A DNA stretch of 64,000 bases, from assembly GCA_010909165.1 (NCBI GenBank), contig MU008169.1, positions 2,046,001-2,110,000 on the forward strand, given 5' to 3'. Below the pieces are notes generated by a model. That model had not been told where the DNA came from. It did not search any database and worked only from the letters and a program-made list of their open reading frames with translations. Shown one piece after another: positions 9,990 to 21,289 of the stretch. This stretch comes from Anthoceros angustus. Lineage: Eukaryota; Streptophyta; Anthocerotopsida; Anthocerotales; Anthocerotaceae. A program made the translations under genes and the position numbers. Position 1 is the first letter of the stretch. Every line of letters begins with the position of its first letter.

Positions 9990-10703
9990 GATGAAACGAG
10001 GAATGATCGACGCGAGAGTACGTGCACGTGGCTCCGCGCCCATCTCATTCCTGTTGTGTGTGCCATTTCATTGTCGACGTCGTGAGTAGATGATTCAGAT
10101 TGCACAAGCTTGTGGCCTTCAGTTTTCTGTGTCACCTGCAATGTGCAAGTCGCTGGTGCTGGATTGCCATGGATACAGGCTGTCGAACTCCACCTGGTGG
10201 AGATGTTGAGGTTGTTTCTGCAGTCCACGACAGACGTCTAACTATTCACATGGGTAGCATGTATGACTACCTTCTTTGCAATGGTCCTGTGCCAGTGGTC
10301 TGCATTGCAGATGGTTTCTTTGTGTTGATATCTCAAACCTGTCGTATCAGCGGTATGAAAGAAACCATCTCCAATGCGGACCACAGCCACAAGATCCTTG
10401 CATCGAAGGTAGTCACAGAATACCACCCATTCCAATAGGCGGCGGATGTCGTTGGGATGCAGGAGGTGTCTCACCATCTGCGCGTGATGGAGCTCAGCAG
10501 TTATCCATGCAGTGCAATCCACCACCGGCGTCCTGCACATTGCGTGTGGCATACCAGATTGTAAGGTCAGAACTGGCCGGGCAACACAGGCTTCTGCAAT
10601 CTGAATTGCTCGAATCGTTTGACAATCCGATGGCACTTACAGCTGGATTGAGATGGGCCCGGACTACGGAGCCACGTACCCTCGTGATGATTCCTCGTTT
10701 CAG
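9990..10703. repeat. Large imperfect palindrome (~350-base arms)
   Basis: The left arm from about 9990 and the right arm ending about 10703 are reverse complements with scattered indels and mismatches. GAAACGAGGAATGATC at the left pairs with the complement near 10690-10701, and GATGGTTTCTTTG at ~10310 pairs with GAAAGAAACCATC at ~10358. The centre is near 10,340 with almost no spacer. Open frames of 87-170 codons inside it resemble no family I know and mirror one another because of the symmetry. The palindrome could be a foldback element or a relic of inverted gene duplication. Confidence 0.85.
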
Positions 10704-10984
10704 ATCATCAGTGGCAAGTGCTTCTGCAACTCTCGAATGCACGACAATAGACCTCGCATGTGCTATCGGCGTTGCCGCTGCACCATGAGCATGGAAAAAA
10801 CCTCTGCAGGTGGAGAGACTTTAGAACGAAAGTTGGATCAGAGCAAGCAGCAATTCATGCTAGCCTCTGGTCTTTGTGTGGCCACAACAAGAATCTATAC
10901 GTGTATACGGAACCTCAATGGCCCTTCCCGTTCAAAATAAGAAGCAAAGACCATCAAGCAAGCTGAGGCACCTTGCACACATAC

Positions 10985-11400
10985 ATGTTCACCAAACTGT
11001 TGGTTACACGCACGTCAGATTCATTCATGTCCCCGTAATTTGATTTTCGCATGAAGCTGCTTTCCCCTCAGATCTCCAATGCTTCCCCTTGGCCAAGGTG
11101 GTGCCAACACTAGCACATGCTCGCAATAGGCCTGCACACGATACCACAGACCTGCATGCCCCACCTTTTACGCCGACGCAGCAAAAAGGGCTTCCTACTC
11201 CATGCCCTTCCTCGGGAGTACCGCCATCACAAAGATTCCGCGTCACCACTTTTTCCCACCCAGCCGTCACACACGCCCAAAGATCCTTCAAGCTGCCACA
11301 TTCTAATACATGTTCACCAATTGAAATAGTGTTTATAAACTCGCTAGCTTGAACCCCTGCTCCATCACCGAGGCTCAAGCCGCCTCCAATCTCCAAATTT
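10985..11400 (-). pseudogene. PPR protein fragment, copy 1
   Basis: On the minus strand degraded PPR units can be read: GEHVLECGSLKD, LLRACASVGTTLAKGKHW and an RSEGK piece. A frame jump is then needed to reach a KQLHAKI-like and an SDV.VTNSLVNMY-like piece. Frameshifts and stops interrupt the run, and neither a start nor a plausible C-terminal domain is present. It belongs to the same debris family as the fragments at 0-2 kb. Confidence 0.75.
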
Positions 11401-11724
11401 CAAGTCGGCTGGCCCCTACTTGCACCCTCATATAAAGTACAAGTTTACAACGTTTTTGAAGTGAAAGTTCATGGGGATCGCAACTCTCGAATGCACAATA
11501 GACCTCGCGATGTGCTATTTGCCATGCACCATGAGCATGGAAAAACCTCAGTGGAGAGACTTTAGAACGAAAGTTGGATCAGAGCAAGCAGCAATTCATG
11601 CTAGCCTCTGGTCTTTGTGTGGCCACAACAAGAATCTATACGTGTATACGGAACCTCAATGGCCCTTCCCGTTCAAAATAAGAAGCAAAGACCATCAAGC
11701 AAGCTGAGGCACCTTGCACACATA

Positions 11725-12130
11725 CATGTTCACCAAACTGTTGGTTACACGCACGTCAGATTCATTCATGTCCCCGTAATTTGATTTTCGCATGAAGCTG
11801 CTTTCCCCTCAGATCTCCAATGCTTCCCCTTGGCCAAGGCTGGTGTGCCAACACTAGCACATGCCTGCAATAGGCCCGTGCACACGTATGACCTGCATGC
11901 CCCACCTTCGCCCATGCCGCACTGCATGTATAAGGGCTTCCTACTCCATGCCCTTCTGGGAGTACCCTGCCATCACAGCATTCCGCGTCACCACTTTTTC
12001 CCACCCAGGCCGTCACACACAGTCCCAGCATCCTTCAAGCTGCCACATTCTAATACATGTTCACCAATTCGAAATAGCTGTTTATAAACTCGCTAGCTTG
12101 AACCCCTGTTCCATCAGCTGTGCCTGAAGC
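11725..12130 (-). pseudogene. PPR protein fragment, copy 2
   Basis: This is the tandem copy of the preceding pseudogene. It keeps GKQLHAKIKLRGHE in frame in one stretch and LVNMY followed by a stop in another, with different indels from copy 1. The two copies have therefore decayed separately since duplication. Confidence 0.75.
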
Positions 12131-12235
12131 TGCTTCCCGCTCAATCTCCAAATTTCAAGCTGGCTGGCCCCTACTTGCACCCTCATATAAAGTACAAGTT
12201 TACAACGTTTTTTGAAGTGAAAGTTCATGGGGACT

Positions 12236-12705
12236 GCAACTCAGAACCACTTCATCAGCCATGCACGTATGGAAATGGGAGAACCAACCTCGTTGTTTTG
12301 AAGTAAAGGTTTACTTCATTGGAGTCTCCAACTTCGAACCACTGTTCCCAGCCCTCACTTCACCACTCCACCGATGTTAGATTGGATGAGACCAACTCTT
12401 CCTACTTCATGGATTCGGAGCCTGTGTGGACCATATGCTCTACAAACTCATTCTCCTACGTCAAAGCTTATCATCCTATATACTCATCTAATATGGATTT
12501 AAAAGGCACAGCCTTCACATCCTTCAATTGTAAAAGGTGTAAGCGTGATGAACCTTCATGAATTAAGAACCCAGGGTGCAATGGTTTGATGTGAGGCAAA
12601 TGTGAAGCACATTTGCCTATGTCCTTGAAGCACATGACCCTATGTCTACATGTCACTCCTTCAAGGCAAATGTGCCATGTGTGACCCTATGTCTACATGT
12701 CCTCT
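12236..12705. other. No gene seen; left part of a short inverted repeat
   Basis: No supported coding region. From about 12610 to 12705 the sequence contains two reverse-oriented pieces (GACCCTATGTCTACATGTC) of the 48-base repeat that follows, so the minisatellite has an inverted leader. Confidence 0.6.
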
Positions 12706-12915
12706 CTTCAAGGAGTGACATGTAGACATAGGGTCATTGGAACTTCTCTCTCCCTTCAAGGAGTGACATGTAGACATAGGTTCATTAGAACTTCTTTCTC
12801 CCTTCAAGGAGTGACATGTAGACATAGGTTCATTGGAACTTCTCTCTCCCTTCAAGGAGTGACATGTAGACATAGGTTCATTGGAACTTCTCTCTCCCTT
12901 CAAGGAGTGACATAA
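12706..12915. repeat. 48-bp minisatellite, about 4.4 copies
   Basis: Tandem copies of a 48-base unit start with TTCAAGGAGTGACATGTAGA and contain an ATTGGAACTTCTCTCTCCC end. The unit is 16 codons long, so both strands stay open over several copies. The minus frame reads as a repeated 16-residue string, which I regard as incidental. Combined with the inverted pieces just upstream it could form a long hairpin. Confidence 0.95.
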
Positions 12916-13384
12916 CTGTACATTTAGACATGACTTCCTTGGAACTTCCCATTTAAACGTCCAAAGGATGTATTGGTGCCCAGATGGGGTGCCACCCATC
13001 CCTAGATTTATGGCCCTATGGGACTGCCAGTTATAAAGACATACCCTTATGAAGGGTATATAAGTCAACCTATTAATATTTTTTATAAAGAATTTTCAAC
13101 CTAATTTCTATATGAACTCTTTGACAGCAAATCTTGCAATTTCACAACTGTAAAAATTAAGTGGAATAAAAAAATCCTTGATAGTAGTGTTTAATTTCAA
13201 AAAACCTTTGTATCCATTTAAGATCGATAGCAATAGGAATAATTGGGCAACAAAGTAATCACCTAAGCATTAAGCAAAAACCATCTACAACAATATTTTT
13301 ATATTTTCTAAAAATTGATTCAGCTAATCCGTTCGAGTAATAGTTGTAGAGTAGTTGTAGAAAAAAATTAAATACCAAAGCGAT

Positions 13385-15125
13385 ATGGCAAATAACGGCA
13401 TGGATGAAACTTATCATGCATCAAAGGTACGTATAGATGAGTTCTTTGGTTTAGTTGAATGCATGGTAAAAGACTACGAAATAATTCTCTTAAAACTGTA
13501 TGATTTATGAGGTTCACCTTATGCCTTAAAATCACATTTATCTAGCTCTTAACGTAAAATCATAAGAATCAATTTCAAAAGATTTGTAAAGAAGTATGTA
13601 CATTACATGATGGTTTTGGTGTAAGTCTTCTTTTATCATCTAATGAACTTGATCATTATAATATTTTGGTTCTTTAGTATTCACGACCACTTCTAGCTCG
13701 AATGCCAGTGCCGCCTCATAATGGATATGGCGAACCAGAGGATAGTTATCAGCATATTATTCGTCTTGTTCCAAAACCTCCACGTAAAGATTTTGATAAA
13801 TGGCTCAATAATGAGGGAAAGGTACTTGTACACAACAAAATCCACCATGGAAGGCTAATGAGTTCTTCAAGGTACATATGACATAATGCACCATTCAAAG
13901 GGAAAAAACCAAAGCAAACAAATTGTACATATTCAAACCATTCTACAAAAATTGATATGCATAGGCAAGTAACAACAAGAGCTAACTTTTGATATAATTT
14001 CAATTCATAATATTGAAAATTTTTAAGCATGTGTATGTATGTATTGCTATCATTTTCAAGTTTATGAATGTTTTTGAAATATATGAATCACTAATAGGTT
14101 TAAGCAAACCTATTCATGCTTCTTACATTTCTGATTCATATACAAATATATGATTCATAAACAGACCTGGGTAAAATTACATGAATGACATTATACACAG
14201 GTGCTACGGTTTGCTGCCACTCTAGTGGAGGATGGAAAACACAGATTATCTGAATATAACAAGGGAAGATTCTTTATTTTTCAAGTAGGTGTATAATTTT
14301 GAGATTTTTAATTTTAATATATTGATAGTATTAAAATTATTACCACTTCAGCTTTTAATTGGCTGTGTTTTGAACTACAGTATTATTTAGAGGATGACAC
14401 GGTATCAGTATTCGAATCACCAGTAAAAAACTCAGGGATAACAGGCGGCCGTTTTTACAGTCGACAAAGAGCAACATTTAAGCCAAATAGCACAAAACGT
14501 TATACAGATGTAGATATGTTTGTGGGCAATATAATTGAATTGAATGGCAATTTATTTAAACTTGTTGAAGGTGATGAGTGGACCCTAAAATGGATGGAAC
14601 ATCATCCTTTGCGGTATCCAATGGCTGATATCCGTTTAGTAATGGAAAAGGTTTATATCAATTTATATGTTTTGATCTTTATGTTTGTTGTTTTATTGTT
14701 TAGATTTCTTTTTTATCCAATTTAGTGTTATATTTGAGTGTGCTTTGTGTATTTGAACACCTAGCTATTATCTGAACTGAAGTCCCTCTCCCAAAAAGAC
14801 CTCAAGAACCTATCGATATCATTGTATGAACAAGGACGGTATGGTTGGAAATGATTGCTGATGCACATGAATGCACTTGAAGTTTTTGAACTGAGAGAAA
14901 ATTTGATCACATATATTCATTACTCATAAGCATTTTGTATACACCAACAGGAATCGAGCCAATAATCAATTTACAGCAAGCTTTCTTGAGCTAGAGAAAT
15001 ATAATATCCATCTAATTGATCAAGAATTGGTTACAATGAGACGAAACTTTGATGATAACCTCGAAAAAACTGTAGAATTCTTGTGTGCGATGATTGATAG
15101 CTGCTTGCAACTTGAAATTGAATAA
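13385..15125 (+). CDS. Short EFHC-type protein with a single DM10 domain
   Basis: Six exons join in phase: 13385-13426, 13678-13821, 14201-14284, 14381-14650, 14765-14838, 14951-15125; about 262 residues. After a 14-residue lead exon the product begins at the linker before the third DM10 domain of EFHC1/Rib72-like proteins (PPHNGYGEPEDSY). It then carries DM10 (residues ~60-180: FAATLVEDGKHRL, YYLEDDTVSVFESPVKNSGI, GGRFY..RQRATFKP, MFVGNIIELNGNLFKLVEGD, WMEHHP) and a helical C-terminus. Exons two to five are identical in length to exons 9-12 of the neighbouring full gene (144, 84, 270 and 74 bases). DM10 proteins are microtubule inner proteins of axonemal doublets, here presumably in swimming sperm. 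The first two DM10 domains are absent. No stop breaks the model, but the start exon is the least certain part; it could be a 5'-truncated copy. Confidence 0.72.
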
Positions 15126-16443
15126 TAATCCACAATTTTTGTGCAACCTCTAAAATAGAAGGGATCTTCTTATAAACAACAGAGGGAATCTTCTTTTAAG
15201 CAAGTTTTTGTTGACAATCCCACGCATTGTTCTCATGCACATTAATGCAAGACAAAAATCTTGTGGATATTTTAGACAAGAAAACATAGGCAATTTAAAG
15301 TAGATAAGAAAAAAATGAACAAATTTTGTCCCAATAATTTAGAGTACATGAGAAAAGATGGAAAACTTTAGTCACTATTCTGACTTTATCTATCTATAAG
15401 TTTTTAGTATCAATTGTTTTAAAAATACATTGAAAATAATCATTTTGATTCTTGTGATATCTTATATAAAATATCACAACGTAATCGTCTCAACATCTAT
15501 AAAAAAAACTTAAAATACAATCAAAATTTTATTGTCATTCAAAGACAATCATTTAAATTGTTGCTACTTAAAGCAAAGCCGTGGTGAAAACTCAATAGAA
15601 GCTACTCTAAATGGTTCAATCCCAAAAGAATCTCTATTATTGTACATGGTCATATTTTTCTCCAAATGTACATTGAGAACTCTCTCCAATCACTAAGTTT
15701 TAAGTTTTATCTTATTCCAATCGGCGAGGAAAAGTAAACTGATTGGAGTCATTACCAGATCTGAACAAATTTTACACCAAATAAGAATAACAAGCACAAA
15801 TTTTGCATAAATTTAAATTAAATATTTTTAAAATTTTATTTTTAATAGGTAAGTAGATGTAGTTTACAAATAAATTTACAAGTGTTTATGGTTAAAGAAA
15901 TAATGCATAAGCTTGAGAATGTATATAGAGCTCAATGATATAAGAGCAATACACCAAATAAGTGAGTGAAATGAAATACACTAGGGAACAGCTACACTTG
16001 GGTATATATACCCATTAGTGTTTCTACATAATATTGCTACAAAAATTCTAGTGTTACATTGGTCAAACATTTCCATAACTTGAAGAACATGGTATTGTTT
16101 AACTAGCCCCTCTCTACTTCCTTACAAAGTTGGTGTTCCTTTGGTGTAAACTCTCCTCATATGAAATTGTGTAAGTGATGGTGGGCCATGTAAATCATTA
16201 ATATCTCACAATATGTTGTATAAACATCATGATATTAAGAAGCCGCAGTGTTGTGAAAATGGCTTGCTTGTGCTAACTCATATACCTTAAAGCTTTGACA
16301 ATTCAAGCAAATAGGTGTTTTTGAGTTGATCAATTGTGTTTTAAGTGAGTGGGTAAAATATATTGTTGAAGTGAGTTGTCGTCTATACTGGTTGGGCATT
16401 CATTCGTATGTGTTGAATGAGTGAGAAAATACAATATCGTCAC
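15126..16443. other. Intergenic space between convergent EFHC genes
   Basis: AT-rich sequence between the 3' ends of two convergent genes. It must contain both 3' UTRs and polyadenylation signals. I found no open frame, RNA gene or repeat structure worth naming. Confidence 0.6.
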
Positions 16444-19400
16444 CTACTTCATGTTCTGCTTTACGAGGTTGTAAAGATAATCAATCACTTGGTCTTTGTT
16501 ATTTCCAAAATGCCTTTCAAGTGTGATAATCTCTTGTGGTGCTAAATCAATGCCAGCTTTCCTAAATAACTCAGAAATTGGTTCAGATGAATCCATACTC
16601 CTTATTCTGCAAAAAAAGATATGGATGAATACAAGTTATCAAAGGCTATAATATATCATCACAAAGTAGATATCCACAATATTAAAAATGCCTTTTGCTT
16701 TTGAATTCTTGTGATAGGTCATCCATTACCATCAAGGAGGTTTTTTGAGTATTTAGTAACTTAAAAATCACTATAGGTAAGAGAGAGTAGAGAGAAATTA
16801 AAGAGAACAGCAATATACAACAATACAACGTCTATCATATATGAAGGCATGACATTACCCAGTTCGTTCAGGGAACGACTTATGTAGCTTATTCACATCT
16901 GATCCTGGCATTTTTCTTAGCAAAAATTGTAGCTGTATTTTCAAAAAGTAATCTTAATGTTAGAAACAATAAATAGTCTTTTTTTGTTAAAACTATTCTA
17001 GATTATGAAAAACATGTTACCTTATCTTGCACCACTGTAAAATCAGCCTTTGGATACTCCTTTGGATGTGACTCCATGTACTTCAATGTCCATTCATCAG
17101 CTTGAATCAGCTGGAATAAATGCTCATAGAAAGCTATGGTGTTACCCACCCACATATCTTTGATGGTGTATCTTATATTTGTTCCAGGTTTGAATACGGC
17201 TCGTTGCCTCTGGATATATCTTCCAGAAGTAATGCCAGAATTCCTAACTGGAGGCTCAAATACAGCCATAGTCTCATCTCCCAAATGGTACTGTCATGGA
17301 TGAAGATGTTTTATTCTTTATTTGGTATTATTATATCTTTTAATACAAAATCATTGACTAGTTTAGCCCATCACCATACTTGTACAACAAAAAATCTTGT
17401 TTTTTCTGTTGGAAATATTTTATGAGTTGTGTCTTCCACCATTTTTGCAGCGAAAGTCAATATCTATGATAATTTATTGTTAGCGAACTAGAAATTAAGC
17501 TTTTTTCTCTGCTAGATTTTAGAATACAAAATTGTGACATACTAAGTTTTTTACCTTCCCATCATTCTTTATCCAGTTATTAAAGTCAAAATATGGTGTC
17601 TTAGGCATCAAATGAATACAATGAGAGTAGCTATCCTCGGGTTGTCCATATCCATTATGCGGAGGAGCCTCCATTCTTGCTAGAACCGGGCCAGGTTCCT
17701 ACAAAAAGCATATTAATTAACATAGCTTAAACAATGTAGATTCATATAAAGCAAAATAAGTTTGCCACATGCATACTTGAACGTTAATGGCTTCCATATC
17801 TTCCTTTGTCATGCCAAGATTTTCAATGTAGTAGTTTCGTGTAAAGTCATCAACATCATGGATCAACATATCTCTATTGTACACTTTGAAAAAACTTCCA
17901 ATTCGAAAATCTTTCACATTGTAATATGAAGATTTTGGTTTTTTAGCCACCATCTTTGCACCTAGTAAGACAAGGGACTAGTTCAACATATCATGCATGA
18001 TAATTGTATGCAAGAATACTATCATCTAACGTGCACAAGTTTTAAGGTATAGACACTAGGAGTCACGTGCGTCTTGCAATAAGGTATAGAAACTAGGATT
18101 CACTTGCGTCTTGCAATAAGGTATAGACACTAGGATTCACATGCGTGTTGCAATAATTTTACCTAGAAGCCCTTGAGGAACTTCTCTCGGTAGACGACAT
18201 CGCCTTAAAAGCTTTGGATAGGGATCTTTGCCAGCATTTTTCTCATTGATTTCCATCACCTCCATGGTATCATCTCCAAGAAAATAATGCATAATCTGTC
18301 ATTTATCATTAGTGCTAGTTTTTAAGTGACTGGTATATCATAAAGACATTAAGATCATAAGTAAGTATCATTTCACACGAGAAAATGGTTATATCAATTG
18401 TAAGAAAATTCGATGCTTACGTAAGGCCGGCGATCACCATATAAATTATCCCTGTCATCCCAAACGCAAAAGAATCGCAAGGTTTTTGGGTCATTCTCCA
18501 AAAATTGCTTAGACGCAAAATCTTTAGGATGTGTGAGTCGATGATGTGCAAGACTTTCTCTATATTCTTGTAATGGTTCACCAGGATAAGCTTCTTCAGC
18601 TCCAATTGGATATCCATGCTTGTGAAGATATCTCTAAAGAATCAAGCAAAGAAATACATAAACATTCTCTCCAAGACAATACAATATTATAGTTAAAAGG
18701 TTTAAGTCTCTTCTACCCTAGTAAAAATATCACAAGCCACTATTCGATAAATGTGTCCATAGATTTCAATATCTTTTCCCAATTGAAAGTCTCCAACACC
18801 AATAGGTTCAGCTGGATTTAATCTCTTGAGTACCCTATGCCTTCTTAGAAATTGTCCCTGTATAAAATAAATTTCAATTTAATTATTTTATTACAAATAA
18901 ACTTATGAAGAAAAAATAAAAACTAGGAATTTATAATAGCAGAAATTAAAAAAATCAAACACAACCACGTATTTATACCTGCATCATCCCGCTATTATCC
19001 TCTCTTTTTTCCTGAATATTGAGCATAAATACTTAGACACATGCATGGAGATGTGCATATAGATTAAGGATAATTGATATTGATCGCATTTAGTTCTAAA
19101 ACTTCACTTACAGAAATCTGGAGAGTAGCATCTTCAAGATAATAATAAATTGTACATTTACGAACTCGAAAGTTTTCTTCTCTTCTTTCATTTACTTGTT
19201 CTTTAAAATAAGCAAAGAACCTCAGTACCTATGATAATATTCATAGTGTGTTACGCATTTATTTTTTTGGGATGGAGCACTAATACCTTTCTATGAAATT
19301 CAATTTTTTTTTGCCCAAAAATCAATTTTTTATAGTAAATAAGAAATTGAATGACACACTTGATGATCATATTTTAACCATGCTGGTTGGGGCCCATAGC

Positions 19401-19686
19401 AATCTTCGTCGCAACCACATACTCCATCGCATGGATCAGCTTTAATAAGTTCATTTGAAAATCGTTTCCCATATTTGTCTTTAACTAAAGGCCGCACTTC
19501 AGGAAATCCATCAGAGAAGTTCAATGTTTGAGATTTTCTCCTTGGTTCCTCCTAGAGTTTGTGCAAATCTTAGCGTTATTTTTTTGGAAACATTTAGTTG
19601 ACTCTTAATTCATGTTTGTTTGTGTGATGTTAATTTGTACTCACAGGGCCATGGCAAAAAGAAAACGGCGGCAATGAAACATCCAT
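16444..19686 (-). CDS. EFHC1/Rib72-like axonemal protein, three DM10 domains
   Basis: Thirteen exons join in phase on the minus strand: 19686-19645, 19551-19360, 19228-19112, 19011-18979, 18857-18717, 18633-18421, 18295-18163, 17961-17777, 17698-17555, 17463-17380, 17290-17021, 16932-16859, 16606-16444. All introns are GT-AG. The product is ~596 residues (human EFHC1 is 640). DM10-1 spans ~80-175 (YYYLEDATLQIS, LRRHRV, IYGHIYRIVACDIFTR); DM10-2 ~230-340 (LRFFCVWDDR, HYFLGDDTMEVMEI, FFKVYNRDMLIHDVDDFTR); DM10-3 ~402-510 (YHLGDETMAVFEPPVRNSGI, QRQRAVFKP). The C-terminus is a helical EF-hand-like tail. Such proteins line the A/B-tubules of motile axonemes, so expression in sperm is expected. Odd point: exon 2 carries a Cys-rich insert (DPCDGVCGCDEDC) before DM10-1. 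Confidence 0.93.
18045..18157. repeat. 37-bp tandem repeat in an EFHC intron
   Basis: Three copies of a 37-base unit (GGTATAGACACTAGGATTCA plus GCGTCTTGCAATAA-type end) start near 18046, 18083 and 18120, inside the intron between exons 7 and 8 of the full-length EFHC gene. Confidence 0.9.
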
Positions 19687-19689
19687 GAT

Positions 19690-20184
19690 TCTCTTTTCAC
19701 AAACATGCAAGTGAGAAGAATGAGCACTTCACTTGTTTGTCTTTAATCTTATATTCCACCTGTAACAAGATAATCTTATGTCTTTTGATTGAATAAAAAA
19801 GCAACTTCATTCAAATTCATCTCATCCTCACTTTCTTACTTTTATAACAGCTATGATAGATAAGTCTATGTTTGCATATCGACATAAAATATTTACTTTT
19901 CTTTGTTTCCTTTTAGTCTATGTTTCCTTTTGAAATTGCAGCTGGGACATTCAATTTTGGTCAAGTATTTTTGTGTAAAGTAGAGCTGGCAAATACAGTC
20001 ATGAAACGATTCGTCTAGTTATCATGCCACGATAATCCTTATTCATTGTTTTGATAAAATAAATTATTAACCTGATATATACTACATAGAACCCAAAGAT
20101 CAAATTTGTATATCTATATATGTATATTGAAGATGTTAATAATAATCCTCTAAAAATTATACTACATATGTACTTGAATAAATA

Positions 20185-20216
<32 letters not shown>

Positions 20217-20500
20217 TCACTTTAAGTGGCTTGAAACCTTCAAATGAGCTAAACTGAATGATCAAAAGCTACATTACTTCCATGGAGACCAAACCGGTAG
20301 CACTAAAGAGAGATCCACCAATACATGACATAAGATTATCACTTAGTTTCTTAGGTTAGCTCCTCACAACTAAGGGTACACTACAAAGGGATTAATCCTC
20401 TTTTATCTTCCAGAGATCCTAAGTTATCCAAGATATTGTTAGATCACATTCACACATGTAAGACAAACGGTTTTAGACATGACCTGTTAGCATAAAGCCA
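19690..20500. other. EFHC upstream flank and AT-rich spacer
   Basis: This is the presumed promoter side of the minus-strand EFHC gene. It is AT-rich with a (TA)14-type microsatellite at about 20184-20211. No further gene was recognised. Confidence 0.6.
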
Positions 20501-20829
20501 CATTCACAGTCAGTAAATGCTCGGGCTCGTTCTTGCTACCTCCTGCAAGGATTCCACCAGTAGGTTGCCTCGAATGTGAGGCCTTACAAGATGTTGATCT
20601 ACACAACTGCTTCAGCTTTAGATCACAGCCTGGCGTGGTAGTCTCGAATGTGAGGGCTTTCGCGATGTTGATCTGCATAGCTGGTGGTAGTGGCATAGCC
20701 TGGAGCGTACTTTGTGCTACCTCAAGGGTGCCATGGCGTATGGGCTCTGGTACATGGGCCCGCCGCAAGGGATTCTGCTTCGGTCTCCTTCCCTCAACTC
20801 TCCACTTACATTGATGTTGATTGATTGGG

Positions 20830-21268
20830 GGGAGATATGGACTCTAGGAAATCAACATCGGGATTTGCCCTGATGCTGTGTGACACTGCAATCGATTGGG
20901 GATCTAAGCGGCAGACACCCATCGCTCTTTCGTCCACCGAGTCGTAGTACATGGCTATTACACTTGCTACCAAGCGTGTTGTGGATTGAATTAGGCTCCT
21001 AGATGAACTTGGTATGACAAAGCAGAAGCCCGTTACCATCAAGATGGACAACCAATCCGCCCTTGCCCTTGCTAGTAACCCGAAGTTCAGCTCCGGGTCT
21101 AAGCACATAGACCTTCAATATCACTATGTTTGCGAGCACTTTGCTGCAGGGGAGATCCGATTTGAGTTTTGCCCTACCGAGCTCATGGAAGCCGACATCT
21201 TGCCGAAGATGTGGCTACCAGAAGATTCCTGCTGCGGAATGCTACAGGACTGTCTCGACACCTCTTAG
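20830..21268 (+). pseudogene. Ty1/copia pol remnant (RNase H end)
   Basis: One frame reads as the C-terminal RNase H part of a copia polyprotein. It shows DMDSRKSTSGFALMLCDTAI followed by SKRQTPIALSSTES, then an in-frame TAG where copia has the AEYMA block. The remainder is MAITLATKRVVD, a second stop, LLDELGMTKQKPVTIKMDNQ, SALALASNP, SKHIDLQYHYV, IRFEFCPTELMEADILPK. Two internal stops make it dead. Integrase and reverse transcriptase are not recognisable upstream. A weak ~75-base direct repeat (CTCGAATGTGAGG) at 20570-20710 lies just before it; no LTR pair could be identified. Confidence 0.85.
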
Positions 21269-21289
21269 CTCTGATAAACCGGACGCCTT

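Larger units (their letters stand above)
10722..12235. repeat. ~750-bp tandem duplication carrying PPR debris
   Basis: Two direct copies, about 10722-11475 and 11476-12235, are offset by 741-752 bases. Long blocks are identical (for example around 10821-11090 and 11562-11831), while the rest differs by short indels. Both copies end with the same ~75-base tail that runs into CGCAACTCTC. The right end of the palindrome abuts copy 1. Confidence 0.9.

Noticed and set aside
10276-10788. 170-codon plus-strand frame as a gene
   Set aside because: It lies inside the large palindrome, mirrors the opposite-strand frame and has no recognisable domain.
12706-12915. Possible CRISPR-like array (48-bp repeats)
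   Set aside because: Units are directly contiguous without unique spacers, and the context is a plant nuclear genome.
20831-21268. Intact copia element
   Set aside because: Only the RNase H end is visible, with two in-frame stops and no LTR pair or integrase.
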